The translations under genes were made by a program, and so were the position numbers. From an uncultured Eubacteriales bacterium (lineage in GTDB: Bacteria; Bacillota; Clostridia; Oscillospirales; Acutalibacteraceae): a stretch of DNA of 35,018 nt. This document shows, one piece after another, positions 23,176-31,291 of this stretch (position 1 is the stretch's first letter; each line of letters opens with the position of its first letter). Under the pieces are notes generated by a model, which searched no databases, was not told the origin of the DNA, and saw nothing but the letters and a program-made list of their open reading frames with translations. The stretch is taken from assembly GCA_900316455.1 (NCBI GenBank), contig ONCX01000031.1, positions 1 to 35,018 of the forward strand. Reading direction: 5' to 3'.

Positions 23176-24852
23176 TTATTCCACAAATTTACAGTTCACA
23201 AAGTCCGCCGCGCCGTCAAAGGGCGAGAAATATATGCCTGAAACAGTGGGGCGCATTACAAAATATGTCACCTCATAGTATACGGGATAAAAAATCACAT
23301 ACGTATTCAGATATTTCTCAGCGGCAGCCATCGCTGCGAGTACGTCCTCGGTATTGCTTCTGCTGGACGCCTTCTGCACTAATTTGTCATATGCGGGGTG
23401 CTTTAAAAAGGCGGGATTGGACGGGTAGTCGGAAGTGAAGCGGTTAAGGGTGTTGAGAGGGTCGTCCTTGGACGGGTTTATCGGATAAAAGGCAATCTGA
23501 TAGGTTCCAAGATTAATGCGGTACTGCAGCGTACTCATGTCGAGAGGTTCTATGTTGACGTAAACATAAAGATACTGCTGCCACGAGCGCATGATACTGT
23601 GCATCAGCGTTATTATCTGCTCGTCGTCGGGACATATAAGCGTGATATTTGGCATACGTCTGAGTTCGACAGACGCAAGCGCCTTGTTCATATTGGTTCG
23701 TGCGGTGTCGGGGCTGAATGATTCCTTGAATCCTCCGCCGGCAAGCTCGCGGTAGAGCTGACCGTTTATGTGGGTTGACGGGGGAATTATGTCATTTGCT
23801 GTTTCAAAGCCGTAAGGGATAAGGCTGCTGCCGTCGGAAGCCGTACACGCCTCGTCGGTGACGCAAGCCATCAGCGAACGCCGTATCGCGGGAAGCTCCA
23901 GCGCCGGTTTTTCCACATTGAAGAGAAATCCCCATGTTGTGTCGGTAACTGTGGTGTATTTGTAATCTGTTCCTTCCAACTTGCTTATATTTTGCGTTTC
24001 TATGACGGCGGATTCCACCGTTTCGTTCTCAAGCAGCTGAAAGTAGTCCGTGTCGGAGCTTCGTATGCCGAAATACAGCACGCGGGGAGAAACCTTGTTG
24101 TAACCGGCGTAGTTTTCATTACGCAGGGTACGGACGTAGTTGTCGTGGTTCCAGCCGCGCTTGGCAAGAACGAACGGACCGTTGCTTATAATATAGTCGT
24201 CATCGAGTCCGTAATGTCCCTTTGTTGTCAGGAAAAACGCCTCGTTGCACGGCATGAATACGGCGTTTGGAGTCTGCAATACGAATTCCGCGTAGGAATA
24301 TTCCATGGAAACCTTCAGCGTGAAGTCGTCTATTACTGTAACGCCGAGGGATTCCGGTTTCATCTCGCCGCTGTTCACCGCACGTGCATTCTTGATGGGA
24401 AAGAGCGCGGAACATGTGGTCGATTTGGTTTCGGGATCGAGCGCCCTGCGCCACGCGAATACAAAATCGTGCGCCGTGACGGGGGTATGCGCTTCGTCCG
24501 ACCATACGGCGTTTTTACGCAGGCGGAATGTGTATTCCGTGAAGTCGGGACTTGCTGTCCAGTCCTCCGCAACGCCGGGGATTATGCTCCCGTTCTGGTC
24601 GAATCGGGTAAGCCCCTCGAAAATATTCCTGATGACAAGCAGAGAATTGTTGTCGGAAGCCATTTGCGGATCGAGATTTTTCGGTTCGTCGGTCAGCGAA
24701 TAGCTTATCGCCTTGTCGGTTCCGTCGTCGCGGCTGCACGACGCAAGCGACGGCGGCAACATTGCAAACAGTGTCAATATCGCCAGAAGCTTTACAGTCA
24801 ATTTTATAATTCTGTTTTTTTTCGTATTCTTCGTCTTTTTCATATCTTCCAT
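23176..24852 (-). CDS. Oligopeptide ABC transporter substrate-binding lipoprotein (SBP family 5)
   Basis: This 558-residue protein is of OppA type. The basic N-terminus and hydrophobic stretch end in a lipobox LASC with C39 as lipidated residue. The SBP_bac_5 domain follows: ISYSLTDEPKNLDPQMASDNNSL, FEGLTRFDQNGSIIPGVAEDW, YTFRLRKNAVWSDEAHTPVTAHDFVFAWRRALDP, and a C-terminal YLNTYVIFYPVYYEV. It captures peptides at the outer face of the membrane. No permease or ATPase gene adjoins, so it either serves a transporter elsewhere or has another role. The start is uncertain: GGAGG is 21 bases before the first ATG, and a second ATG three codons on has GGAAG too close. The SBP/QueG-like/membrane-protein operon is unusual. 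Confidence 0.93.
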   Translation of the reverse strand: MEDMKKTKNTKKNRIIKLTVKLLAILTLFAMLPPSLASCSRDDGTDKAISYSLTDEPKNLDPQMASDNNSLLVIRNIFEGLTRFDQNGSIIPGVAEDWTASPDFTEYTFRLRKNAVWSDEAHTPVTAHDFVFAWRRALDPETKSTTCSALFPIKNARAVNSGEMKPESLGVTVIDDFTLKVSMEYSYAEFVLQTPNAVFMPCNEAFFLTTKGHYGLDDDYIISNGPFVLAKRGWNHDNYVRTLRNENYAGYNKVSPRVLYFGIRSSDTDYFQLLENETVESAVIETQNISKLEGTDYKYTTVTDTTWGFLFNVEKPALELPAIRRSLMACVTDEACTASDGSSLIPYGFETANDIIPPSTHINGQLYRELAGGGFKESFSPDTARTNMNKALASVELRRMPNITLICPDDEQIITLMHSIMRSWQQYLYVYVNIEPLDMSTLQYRINLGTYQIAFYPINPSKDDPLNTLNRFTSDYPSNPAFLKHPAYDKLVQKASSRSNTEDVLAAMAAAEKYLNTYVIFYPVYYEVTYFVMRPTVSGIYFSPFDGAADFVNCKFVE

Positions 24853-24915
24853 AAATATATAATAAAAATATTTCCTCCGGACAATATTCCAAGATTAATT
24901 CATTGATTATATTAT

Positions 24916-24944
24916 AGTATAGCGGATAGCTGGAATATCTTCAA
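24916..24944 (-). promoter_or_regulatory. Promoter of the oligopeptide-binding lipoprotein operon
   Basis: On the minus strand TTGAAG (24939-24944), 17 bases and TATACT (24916-24921) form a plausible sigma-A promoter. A leader of about 57 bases precedes the ATG. Confidence 0.65.
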
Positions 24945-25011
24945 GACATATATTATAAATTTTTCGATTTTATATATTTTTATATATGAGCCTGAACATG
25001 CATTATAAATG

Positions 25012-25041
25012 AAGCGTCGGAATTAATTTCCGGCGTTTTTA
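25012..25041 (+). terminator. Orphan intrinsic terminator in the intergenic region
   Basis: GCGTCGGAA (25014-25022) pairs with TTCCGGCGT (25028-25036, one G-U), followed by TTTTTATTTTG, giving a good plus-strand terminator. No plus-strand gene ends before it: the gene to the left is divergent. It could end a short unannotated RNA begun in 24900-25000 (an A+T-rich stretch without a clear -35) or be left over from a lost gene. Confidence 0.75.
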
Positions 25042-25201
25042 TTTTGAATTTCAGAGAGTTGTTACAATTAAAAAATTGACAGTATCAAGTAATTCTTGCA
25101 ATTTCAGTGATTAAATACCGCTTATATTTAAAACAATTACACAAAAGCCTTGCCGACAACCGACTAAAAATGTACAAGCAACTGAAAGTGTCACAAAGGG
25201 G

Positions 25202-25230
25202 TTGATTATTTGGAAGTGTTAGGTTATAAT
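25202..25230 (+). promoter_or_regulatory. Upstream promoter (P1) of the secreted peptidase-like gene
   Basis: TTGATT (25202-25207), 17 bases and TATAAT (25225-25230). Transcription would start near 25237, giving a leader of about 143 bases that contains the TGTWAC repeats. Confidence 0.72.
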
Positions 25231-25232
25231 GT

Positions 25233-25301
25233 TGTTAATCTTTTGTAACCGTTGTTACCGAGTTGACATCAGACCGAAGAAAAATTGTAACCGGCTGTTA
25301 C
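25233..25301 (+). promoter_or_regulatory. WalR-like box and paired TGTAAC/TGTTAC elements, with possible second promoter
   Basis: TGTTAA (25233-25238), five bases and TGTAAC (25244-25249) match the WalR/YycF consensus TGTWAH-N5-TGTWAH. A second half-pair TGTAAC-CGT-TGTTAC (25244-25258) is repeated as TGTAAC-CGGC-TGTTAC (25286-25301), 42-43 bases away, about four helical turns. TTGACA (25263-25268), 17 bases and TGTAAC (25286-25291) could be a second promoter (P2). The WalR-like box would then lie near -57, an activator position. WalKR controls cell-wall hydrolases in Firmicutes and the gene downstream is a predicted peptidoglycan-binding enzyme. The match is by eye; regulation is inferred. 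Confidence 0.55.
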
Positions 25302-25379
25302 CGATTCGGAACAAATCAGTAAACACTTTTACAGATGTTCATTGATATAAAAAATGAACAAAAGGAAAGGGATTTAAAG

Positions 25380-26756
25380 ATGAAATGTTTCAAAAAGAAA
25401 GCTGCGGCACTCATTCTTATAATAACTGCTCTTGCGCTCGCAGTGCCTTACTATGAAGTCAATCAGGTTTACGCTTCATCACATATTAACGACGCAAGCA
25501 AGATGGACGCCTATGACTACACCTCTTCACCTGAGCTTGCCGAGAAGCTGACTCAGGTATTCGAGGGGAATATCGGTCTTCACAAGAACGGCATAAATAA
25601 CAGCCAGACCAAAGCGCCTCTCGGTTGCTCCAAGCTCACAGGCTCCAATAAATTCTATATCAAGAACAAGTCAACAGGCTCCGTCACATTCGGCTGGCAG
25701 TGCTACATTTACGCGAACGCGGTTTACAACACCCTTTACAACGAATGGGCAGGCAACGGCTCTTCGCTCAAGCATTCCAGCGTCGTTATCCGCGGCGGCA
25801 AAACATTCTCATACAAGCAGTTCGTCAGCGCCGGCGTGAGAGTCGGAGCATACGTCCGCACAACCGCTAACAAGGACGGTTCCTACAACAGATCAAAGGC
25901 ACATTCTTTCATCATTCTCGGCTACAACGAGGAATACGTTACATATGTTGACGGAAATTCCAACGGCAGAGGTCTTGTCAGGGTCAACAAGGTTTCCTGG
26001 AAAGAACTCAACGACGGTCAGACCACAGGTATTGGCCGCCGCATCTGCCACGTTATCCAGCCCACTGAGAAGTATTTCAATTCTCTCTATGGAGTCAAGA
26101 ATGCAGCTTCCGGTTCTTCTACCGAAGCAAAGAAAACGGCAACTACAACAACCGCTGCCGTAAAGGAAGCCGCGGTCAAAACCGAGACAGTCGCAAGCAC
26201 TGCGGCTGATCCGGAAAAAATCAAGGTAAAGTTCAGCAGAACGCTCTCATACAGCAAAAACAAGAAGGTTATCAGCGGCAACGACGTCCTCTATCTTCAG
26301 ACCTCTCTTAAATACCTCGGCTATAACGTCAGCACCAACGCAAAGTACGACAGCGCCACAGCAAACGCGGTAAAGAAGTTCCAGAAGGACAAGAAGCTTA
26401 CTGCGGACGGCGTTACAGGCAGCAAGACATTCAAGGCTATAGAAAACGCTGTCAAGGCAAAAAAGAACAGCGCGAATACTAAAGCAGTCAAGATCACCAA
26501 GCAGTCCTCAGACGTAAAGACCTCTGTCGGCAGCAAGGTTGAATTCAGCGTCAAGGCAAGCGGAAGCAAGCTCACATACAAGTGGTACTACAAGAAGAGC
26601 GGCTCCTCAAGCTGGAATTACTGGAAGGGTCACGACAGCGCTACTACCTCCGCCACCGCAAACGATACTTGGAACAACATGCAGGTATACTGCGTTGTAA
26701 CCGACGGAAACGGCAATACGGCAAAGTCCGAGGCGGTTACGGTTAAGATTGCGTAA
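25380..26756 (+). CDS. Secreted cysteine-peptidase-like protein with PG_binding_1 and Ig-like domains
   Basis: This 458-residue exported protein starts MKCFKKKAAALILIITALAL and has a signal peptide (cleavage probably near YAS-S, about 33). The N-terminal domain (about 48-235) has a Cys-His-Asp/Asn arrangement: C108 in FGWQCYIYANAVYN, H175 in SKAHSFIILGYN, D191/N193/N195 in YVTYVDGNSNGRGLV. The order and spacing are those of papain-like, CHAP or NlpC-type folds, though I cannot name the family. After an Ala/Thr linker (241-280) come a PG_binding_1 peptidoglycan-binding domain (about 286-356, VLYLQTSLKYLGY...AVKKFQKDKKLTADGVTG) and a C-terminal Ig-like domain (about 368-458, SGSKLTYKWYYKKSGSSSW). 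GGAAAGG lies nine bases before ATG. It probably acts on peptidoglycan or surface proteins. Confidence 0.82.
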   Translation: MKCFKKKAAALILIITALALAVPYYEVNQVYASSHINDASKMDAYDYTSSPELAEKLTQVFEGNIGLHKNGINNSQTKAPLGCSKLTGSNKFYIKNKSTGSVTFGWQCYIYANAVYNTLYNEWAGNGSSLKHSSVVIRGGKTFSYKQFVSAGVRVGAYVRTTANKDGSYNRSKAHSFIILGYNEEYVTYVDGNSNGRGLVRVNKVSWKELNDGQTTGIGRRICHVIQPTEKYFNSLYGVKNAASGSSTEAKKTATTTTAAVKEAAVKTETVASTAADPEKIKVKFSRTLSYSKNKKVISGNDVLYLQTSLKYLGYNVSTNAKYDSATANAVKKFQKDKKLTADGVTGSKTFKAIENAVKAKKNSANTKAVKITKQSSDVKTSVGSKVEFSVKASGSKLTYKWYYKKSGSSSWNYWKGHDSATTSATANDTWNNMQVYCVVTDGNGNTAKSEAVTVKIA

Positions 26757-26765
26757 TATAATTCA

Positions 26766-26808
26766 AAAACCGACTGAAAGCAAAGCGCGTTTCAGCCGGT
26801 TTTTATTT
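26766..26808 (+). terminator. Terminator of the secreted peptidase-like gene
   Basis: AAACCGACTGAAA (26767-26779) pairs with TTTCAGCCGGTTT (26790-26802) with one mismatch, followed by a short T-run. The stem starts ten bases after the stop codon. Confidence 0.88.
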
Positions 26809-26823
26809 CAGCATAAAAATATA

Positions 26824-27039
26824 TTACATATCCACCCGTTCAAAGCGCTTAATTGCAACGTGGCAGGAAACAAACGTAACCAGCGCGTATACGCCGAATC
26901 CGGCTGCGAGGATTGTCCGTAATGTCGGATTTCCCATTGTCGCCGTTTCGTTGAGAAATTCCAGTTCGGGAATGTGACGCAGAACCTCGGCGACAATTAT
27001 CCGTATAGAGGAAAAAATGTATTTTGAAATTACAGTCAT
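26824..27039 (-). pseudogene. C-terminal fragment of an ABC-2-type transporter permease
   Basis: A 71-codon frame encodes VAEVLRHIPELEFLNETATM, one transmembrane helix (LRTILAAGFGVYALVTFVSCHVA) and the ending IKRFERVDM. A last helix followed by basic-RFE-x-V-D at the very C-terminus is characteristic of ABC-2 permeases of Clostridia. The other five helices and the partner ATPase are absent, and no RBS precedes the ATG at 27037-27039, so this is most likely a gene remnant. A genuine small membrane protein is the alternative. Confidence 0.5.
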
Positions 27040-27163
27040 TATTTATTTATATGAGAGTTAAATATAACTTTTCACTTTATTCATAATTTTATCAGATTAT
27101 TGCCATTTATTTGGGTGTATAATTACTCATAGAAAAATATTTTATTTTTTTTATAGAAATACC

Positions 27164-27192
27164 TTGATTACAGCGGGGAATTGATGTAAAAT
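27164..27192 (+). promoter_or_regulatory. ireB promoter
   Basis: TTGATT (27164-27169), 17 bases and TAAAAT (27187-27192) lie 24 bases before the ireB start codon. Nothing else is seen in the A+T-rich 27040-27163. Confidence 0.7.
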
Positions 27193-27216
27193 ATTATTGC
27201 ACGGAGGTGTTTGATT

Positions 27217-27462
27217 ATGGATGAGACTATGACTTTTTCCATCGAACAGGATCATGCGGAGGAAATGAAAACTCTGCTCAAGATTGTTTATAACGCGCTT
27301 AAAGAAAAGGGGTATAACCCTGTGAATCAGATCGTCGGCTATCTTCTCTCGGAGGATCCGACTTATATCACAACGCACGCGAATGCCCGCAGTATTATCC
27401 GCAAGATTGACAGGGATGATTTGCTCAGTGAATTAGTCAGGTCATATCTTGATGATGAATAA
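27217..27462 (+). CDS. ireB: IreB family regulatory phosphoprotein (UPF0297)
   Basis: This 81-residue protein, MDETMTFSIEQDHAEEMKTL...LKEKGYNPVNQIVGYLLSEDPTYITTHANARSIIRKIDRDDLL, matches the UPF0297/IreB family almost from end to end. In Enterococcus, IreB is phosphorylated on an N-terminal threonine by the PASTA kinase IreK and affects cephalosporin tolerance; T4 and T6 are the equivalent candidates. It usually precedes ruvX and a DUF1292 gene; here it stands alone with its own promoter and terminator. GGAGG is nine bases before ATG. Confidence 0.95.
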   Translation: MDETMTFSIEQDHAEEMKTLLKIVYNALKEKGYNPVNQIVGYLLSEDPTYITTHANARSIIRKIDRDDLLSELVRSYLDDE

Positions 27463-27480
27463 TACGGTTTCAAGAGACTG

Positions 27481-27518
27481 ACGGCGGCTTTTTTGTGATG
27501 AAAGAGCCGCCGTTTTTG
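27481..27518 (+). terminator. ireB terminator
   Basis: ACGGCGGCT (27481-27489) pairs with AGCCGCCGT (27505-27513), followed by TTTTT. It separates ireB from the next gene. Confidence 0.92.
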
Positions 27519-27555
27519 GCTTGTTTTATTATTTTATTCGGAGGATTTGATTATA

Positions 27556-27840
27556 ATGGAAAATAACTACCTGAATTACAAAGGACGTCCGCTGGTTCGC
27601 TGCGGCAGTGAAATGTATTACGGCAGCATGATTGACAAATACATCGTTTTCATCAGGGAGCTTGCTACAAAAAAGGTCAATAATGTTGACGTCGGCTCAA
27701 AGTTCGAGATACAGCTTTTGTTTACTGATCCCGATATCAAGGGCAGAGGCAAGATAGTCAAAACCATTGAGAGAGCCTCCTTTGCAGATTCACTTGAGCT
27801 TGCCGAAGCGTGGCTTAACAGATATAACTCCCAGAAATAA
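27556..27840 (+). CDS. Small conserved protein of unknown function
   Basis: This 94-residue soluble protein starts MENNYLNYKGRPLVRCGSEMYYGSMIDKYIVFIREL and continues with KKVNNVDVGSKFEIQLLFTDPDIKGRGKIVKTIERASFADSLELAEAWLNR. The opening (YLNYKGRPLVRxGxxxYYG) recalls a conserved ruminococcal family without known role. Probably alpha/beta. GGAGG lies 11 bases before the ATG; a TTG three codons earlier is an alternative start too close to the RBS. It is close to ireB but separated by a strong terminator, so independent transcription or readthrough is needed. Confidence 0.72.
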   Translation: MENNYLNYKGRPLVRCGSEMYYGSMIDKYIVFIRELATKKVNNVDVGSKFEIQLLFTDPDIKGRGKIVKTIERASFADSLELAEAWLNRYNSQK

Positions 27841-27870
27841 CAATTTGATTTTTTTAATTAGAAAAATATC

Positions 27871-27910
27871 AACCCGACAGGTCTTAGTCATTCCTGTCGG
27901 GTTGTTTTTA
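27871..27910. terminator. Bidirectional terminator between convergent genes
   Basis: AACCCGACAGG (27871-27881) pairs perfectly with CCTGTCGGGTT (27893-27903). On the plus strand GTTTTTATAAT follows; on the minus strand GATATTTTTC follows. It serves both the small gene ending at 27840 and ybaK ending at 27926. Confidence 0.92.
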
Positions 27911-27925
27911 TAATATATTTTGTCA

Positions 27926-28408
27926 CTATTTTATAATATCGTCAAATTCCCCAAGGCAGGCTTTTTGCAAATCCGCCGGAGACAATCTGAGCTGAACGCC
28001 AAGTCTGCCTCCGCTCACTACCATTTGCTCCAGTTCGCGGGCGGAATTGTCAATCCGTGTCACATACTGCTTCTTCATTCCGATTGCGGTGCAGCCGCCG
28101 CGAATATATCCGGTAACAGCGTTTATATCTTTTACATGGAGCATGGAAACAGACTTTTCACCAACAGATTTTGCCGCTTTTTTCAGGTCAAGCTCCGACT
28201 CTACAGGTATCACATATACATAATACTGCCTGCTCGCCCCTTGAGCCACAAGCGTCTTGTATACAATATCATGCGGCAGTCCGAGAAGGTCGGCTATCTG
28301 CAAGCCGTCCACAAAATCCTTACATTCATATGTTTTTGCTTCGTATTCAATTTTCATGCCGTCGAGAATACGCATGGCATTTGTCTTGATTTCTTTATTC
28401 TTTGACAT
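27926..28408 (-). CDS. ybaK: YbaK/EbsC-type aminoacyl-tRNA deacylase (Cys-tRNA(Pro) deacylase)
   Basis: This 160-residue single-domain editing protein hydrolyses mischarged Cys-tRNA(Pro). Family blocks are visible: KTNAMRILDGMKIEYE, VYKTLVAQGASRQYYVYVIPVESELDLKKAAKSVGEKSV with the catalytic-site lysine region, and VTGYIRGGCTAIGMKK followed by VSGGRLGVQLRLSPADL. Length normal. AAGGTG precedes the ATG and the gene starts 23 bases after uvrA, so it is likely the third gene of the uvrB-uvrA transcript. Confidence 0.95.
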   Translation of the reverse strand: MSKNKEIKTNAMRILDGMKIEYEAKTYECKDFVDGLQIADLLGLPHDIVYKTLVAQGASRQYYVYVIPVESELDLKKAAKSVGEKSVSMLHVKDINAVTGYIRGGCTAIGMKKQYVTRIDNSARELEQMVVSGGRLGVQLRLSPADLQKACLGEFDDIIK

Positions 28409-28431
28409 TTTTTCACCTTATTAATATTCAT

Positions 28432-31263
28432 TTAACCCTGAGTCAGCAGCGTCTTGAGATAGTGTCCTGTATATGACGACTGACATTCCGCAACCTGTTC
28501 CGGAGTACCGCAGGTTACGACAGTTCCGCCCCGGCTGCCGCCCTCTGGTCCAAGGTCTATAATATAATCCGCGGTTTTGATTATATCGAGATTGTGTTCT
28601 ATGACAAGCACGGTATTCCCCCCGTCAACAAGCGTCTGCAATACCTCTATGAGCCTGTGAACGTCGGCTGTGTGAAGTCCTGTGGTCGGCTCGTCGAGAA
28701 CGAAAATCGTCCTGCCCGTCGCCCTCTTGGAAAGCTCCGTCGCAAGCTTGACGCGCTGCGCTTCACCGCCGGAGAGTGTCGTCGCCGGCTGACCTATTTT
28801 AATATATCCCAGTCCCACATCATAAAGCGTTTTCAGCTTGCGGACTATCTTCGGATGATTTTCAAAGAATGAAACGCCGTCCTCCACAGTCATGTCAAGC
28901 ACATCGGCAATGCTCTTGCCTTTGTATTTCACCTCAAGCGTCTCGCGGTTATAGCGCTTGCCCTTGCACACCTCGCAGGGAACATAAACGTCCGGCAGGA
29001 AGTGCATTTCTATCTGAATTATGCCGTCGCCCTCGCATGCCTCGCAGCGTCCGCCTTTCTTGTTGAATGAAAAGCGTCCCGCGTCAAATCCGCGGATTCT
29101 CGATTCCTGCAGGTTGGCAAAGAGGTCGCGTATATCCGTGAATACTCCCGTATATGTCGCGGGATTGGAGCGCGGTGTCCTGCCTATAGGCGACTGGCTT
29201 ATCTCAACGATCTTGTCAAGAAATCCGACTCCCTCAATCGCGTCATGCTTTCCCCAGATTATTTTGGCGCGGTTAAGTTCACAGGCAAGACGCTTATATA
29301 TTATCTCGTTGACAAGCGAGCTTTTTCCGGAACCCGAAACGCCCGTAATACAGGTGAATGTTCCCAATGGAATTGACACGTCTATGTGCTTTAAATTGTT
29401 CTCGGCGGCGCCCTTAACAGTCAGCCAGTTTCCGTTTCCCTGCCTGCGTTTTTCCGGAACCGGTATTTTTCTTATGCCGCTGAGATACTGTCCGGTTACT
29501 GAATTCTCACATTTCATCAGTCCGTCAACCGTACCGGAATACACAACCTCGCCGCCGTGTATTCCGGCGCCAGGACCGATATCCACAACGTAGTCCGCCG
29601 CACGTATAGTGTCCTCGTCGTGCTCCACCACAATCAGCGTATTGCCGAGGTCGCGCAGCCTTTGCAGGGTTGCGAGCAGCTTGTCGTTGTCACGCTGGTG
29701 AAGTCCTATGCTCGGTTCGTCGAGAATATACACCACTCCCGTCAGAAAGGAGCCTATCTGCGTCGCTAAACGGATTCTCTGGCTCTCTCCGCCGGAAAGA
29801 GTTCCCGAAGAGCGGGAGAGCGTCAGGTATTCCAATCCGACGTTGTTAAGGAAGCCCAGCCGCAGACGCACTTCTTTCAGAATGCGGTCGGCTATGAAAT
29901 GCTCGTGTTCGGTGAGGTCAAGTTTATCGAGAAATTCAAGCGCCTCCGTGACCGACAGCTTGCAGAATTCAGCAATATTCAGCCCGCCGACAGTGACCGA
30001 GAGAATTTCCGGCTTCAGGCGGTCGCCGTGGCAGAAATCACAGGGAACTTCGGTCATGAGCGGTTCGATGTCGTTCTTTGACCATGTGCTTTGTGTCTCA
30101 GAATAACGGCGTTCAAGATTATTGATAACGCCCTCGAATTTCCCCATGAATTTGCTGCGCCCCATAGCGCTTATTCTTGTAAATTCAAGCTGCTTCTCGC
30201 CGGTTCCATAGAGAATCGCGTTCACCGCTTCATCGCTCATTTTATTTATCGGCGTGTCGAGCGTGAAGCCGTATTCTTTCCCCAGCCCCTTGAAGTACAT
30301 CATCGCTATGGAATTTTCGTCCGTGGAGTACCAGCCGGAAGCCCTGACCGCGCCCTTTCGGAGCGAAAGCGAACGGTCGGGAATGACAAGCTCGGGATTT
30401 ATCTTCATAAATATTCCCAGACCCGTGCAGTGTTCGCACGCGCCCTGCGGGCTGTTGAATGAAAACATTCGCGGAGTAAGCTCCTCCATGCTGATTCCGT
30501 GTTCGGGGCAGGCGTAATTCTGTGAGAACAGAATGTCCTCTCCTCCGACGACGCTCACAAGCGAAATTCCGCCGGTAAGCTTTGAGGCGGTTTCCAACGA
30601 ATCGGCAAGACGGCTGCGTATCTCAGGCTTTATCACGAGTCTGTCAACAACTACGTCAATATTATGACGTATATTCTTTTCCAAATTGATCTCTTCCGAT
30701 AAATCGTAGATATTGCCGTCGATTCTCACTCGCACAAATCCGGATTTGCGCACGCTGTCAAGCTCCTTCGCGTGAGTGCCTTTTTTCGCCTTGATAATCG
30801 GAGCCATTACCTGTATTTTTGTTCCCTGCTCCATTGCCAATACGCGGTCAACTATCTGATCTATTGTCTGCTGCTGTATCTCGCGCCCGCAGACAGGGCA
30901 GTGCGGAATTCCTATGTGCGCATAGAGCAGACGAAGATAATCATAGATTTCCGTGACCGTTCCCACTGTGGAACGGGGATTTTTTGAGGTGGTTTTCTGG
31001 TCGATGGAGATTGCCGGAGAAAGTCCCTCGATTGAATCCACTTCCGGCTTGCTCATCTGCCCCATGAACATTCTCGCGTAGGACGAGAGCGACTCCATAT
31101 ACCGCCGCTGTCCCTCGGCGAAGATGGTGTCGAAGGCAAGCGAGCTTTTGCCGGAGCCGGAAAGTCCGGTGAATACCACCATTTTGTCACGCGGGAATTC
31201 CACGTCGATGTTTTTTAAATTATTTTCCTGTGCGCCGCGCACGATTATTTTGTCCATTGCCAT
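28432..31263 (-). CDS. uvrA: UvrA, excinuclease ABC ATPase subunit
   Basis: This 943-residue protein starts [20 protein letters not shown]. It finds bulky DNA lesions and loads UvrB. Two ABC ATPase modules are visible: Walker [10 protein letters not shown] (33-41) and GVSGSGKSS (about 640), each with an LSGGE signature. Zinc modules are [23 protein letters not shown] and CEACEGDG...[10 protein letters not shown]. The frame is open 28 codons upstream, but AGGAGG 12 bases before the ATG at 31261-31263 decides the start. It follows uvrB by 28 bases, and all key residues are present. Confidence 0.98.
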   Translation of the reverse strand: MAMDKIIVRGAQENNLKNIDVEFPRDKMVVFTGLSGSGKSSLAFDTIFAEGQRRYMESLSSYARMFMGQMSKPEVDSIEGLSPAISIDQKTTSKNPRSTVGTVTEIYDYLRLLYAHIGIPHCPVCGREIQQQTIDQIVDRVLAMEQGTKIQVMAPIIKAKKGTHAKELDSVRKSGFVRVRIDGNIYDLSEEINLEKNIRHNIDVVVDRLVIKPEIRSRLADSLETASKLTGGISLVSVVGGEDILFSQNYACPEHGISMEELTPRMFSFNSPQGACEHCTGLGIFMKINPELVIPDRSLSLRKGAVRASGWYSTDENSIAMMYFKGLGKEYGFTLDTPINKMSDEAVNAILYGTGEKQLEFTRISAMGRSKFMGKFEGVINNLERRYSETQSTWSKNDIEPLMTEVPCDFCHGDRLKPEILSVTVGGLNIAEFCKLSVTEALEFLDKLDLTEHEHFIADRILKEVRLRLGFLNNVGLEYLTLSRSSGTLSGGESQRIRLATQIGSFLTGVVYILDEPSIGLHQRDNDKLLATLQRLRDLGNTLIVVEHDEDTIRAADYVVDIGPGAGIHGGEVVYSGTVDGLMKCENSVTGQYLSGIRKIPVPEKRRQGNGNWLTVKGAAENNLKHIDVSIPLGTFTCITGVSGSGKSSLVNEIIYKRLACELNRAKIIWGKHDAIEGVGFLDKIVEISQSPIGRTPRSNPATYTGVFTDIRDLFANLQESRIRGFDAGRFSFNKKGGRCEACEGDGIIQIEMHFLPDVYVPCEVCKGKRYNRETLEVKYKGKSIADVLDMTVEDGVSFFENHPKIVRKLKTLYDVGLGYIKIGQPATTLSGGEAQRVKLATELSKRATGRTIFVLDEPTTGLHTADVHRLIEVLQTLVDGGNTVLVIEHNLDIIKTADYIIDLGPEGGSRGGTVVTCGTPEQVAECQSSYTGHYLKTLLTQG

Positions 31264-31291
31264 GTTTGTATGGTTCCTCCTGAATGGGCTA

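Noticed and set aside
23992-24906. 304-codon plus-strand open frame
   Set aside because: Antisense to the oligopeptide-binding lipoprotein, which has a lipobox and family motifs; no RBS or domain in the shadow frame.
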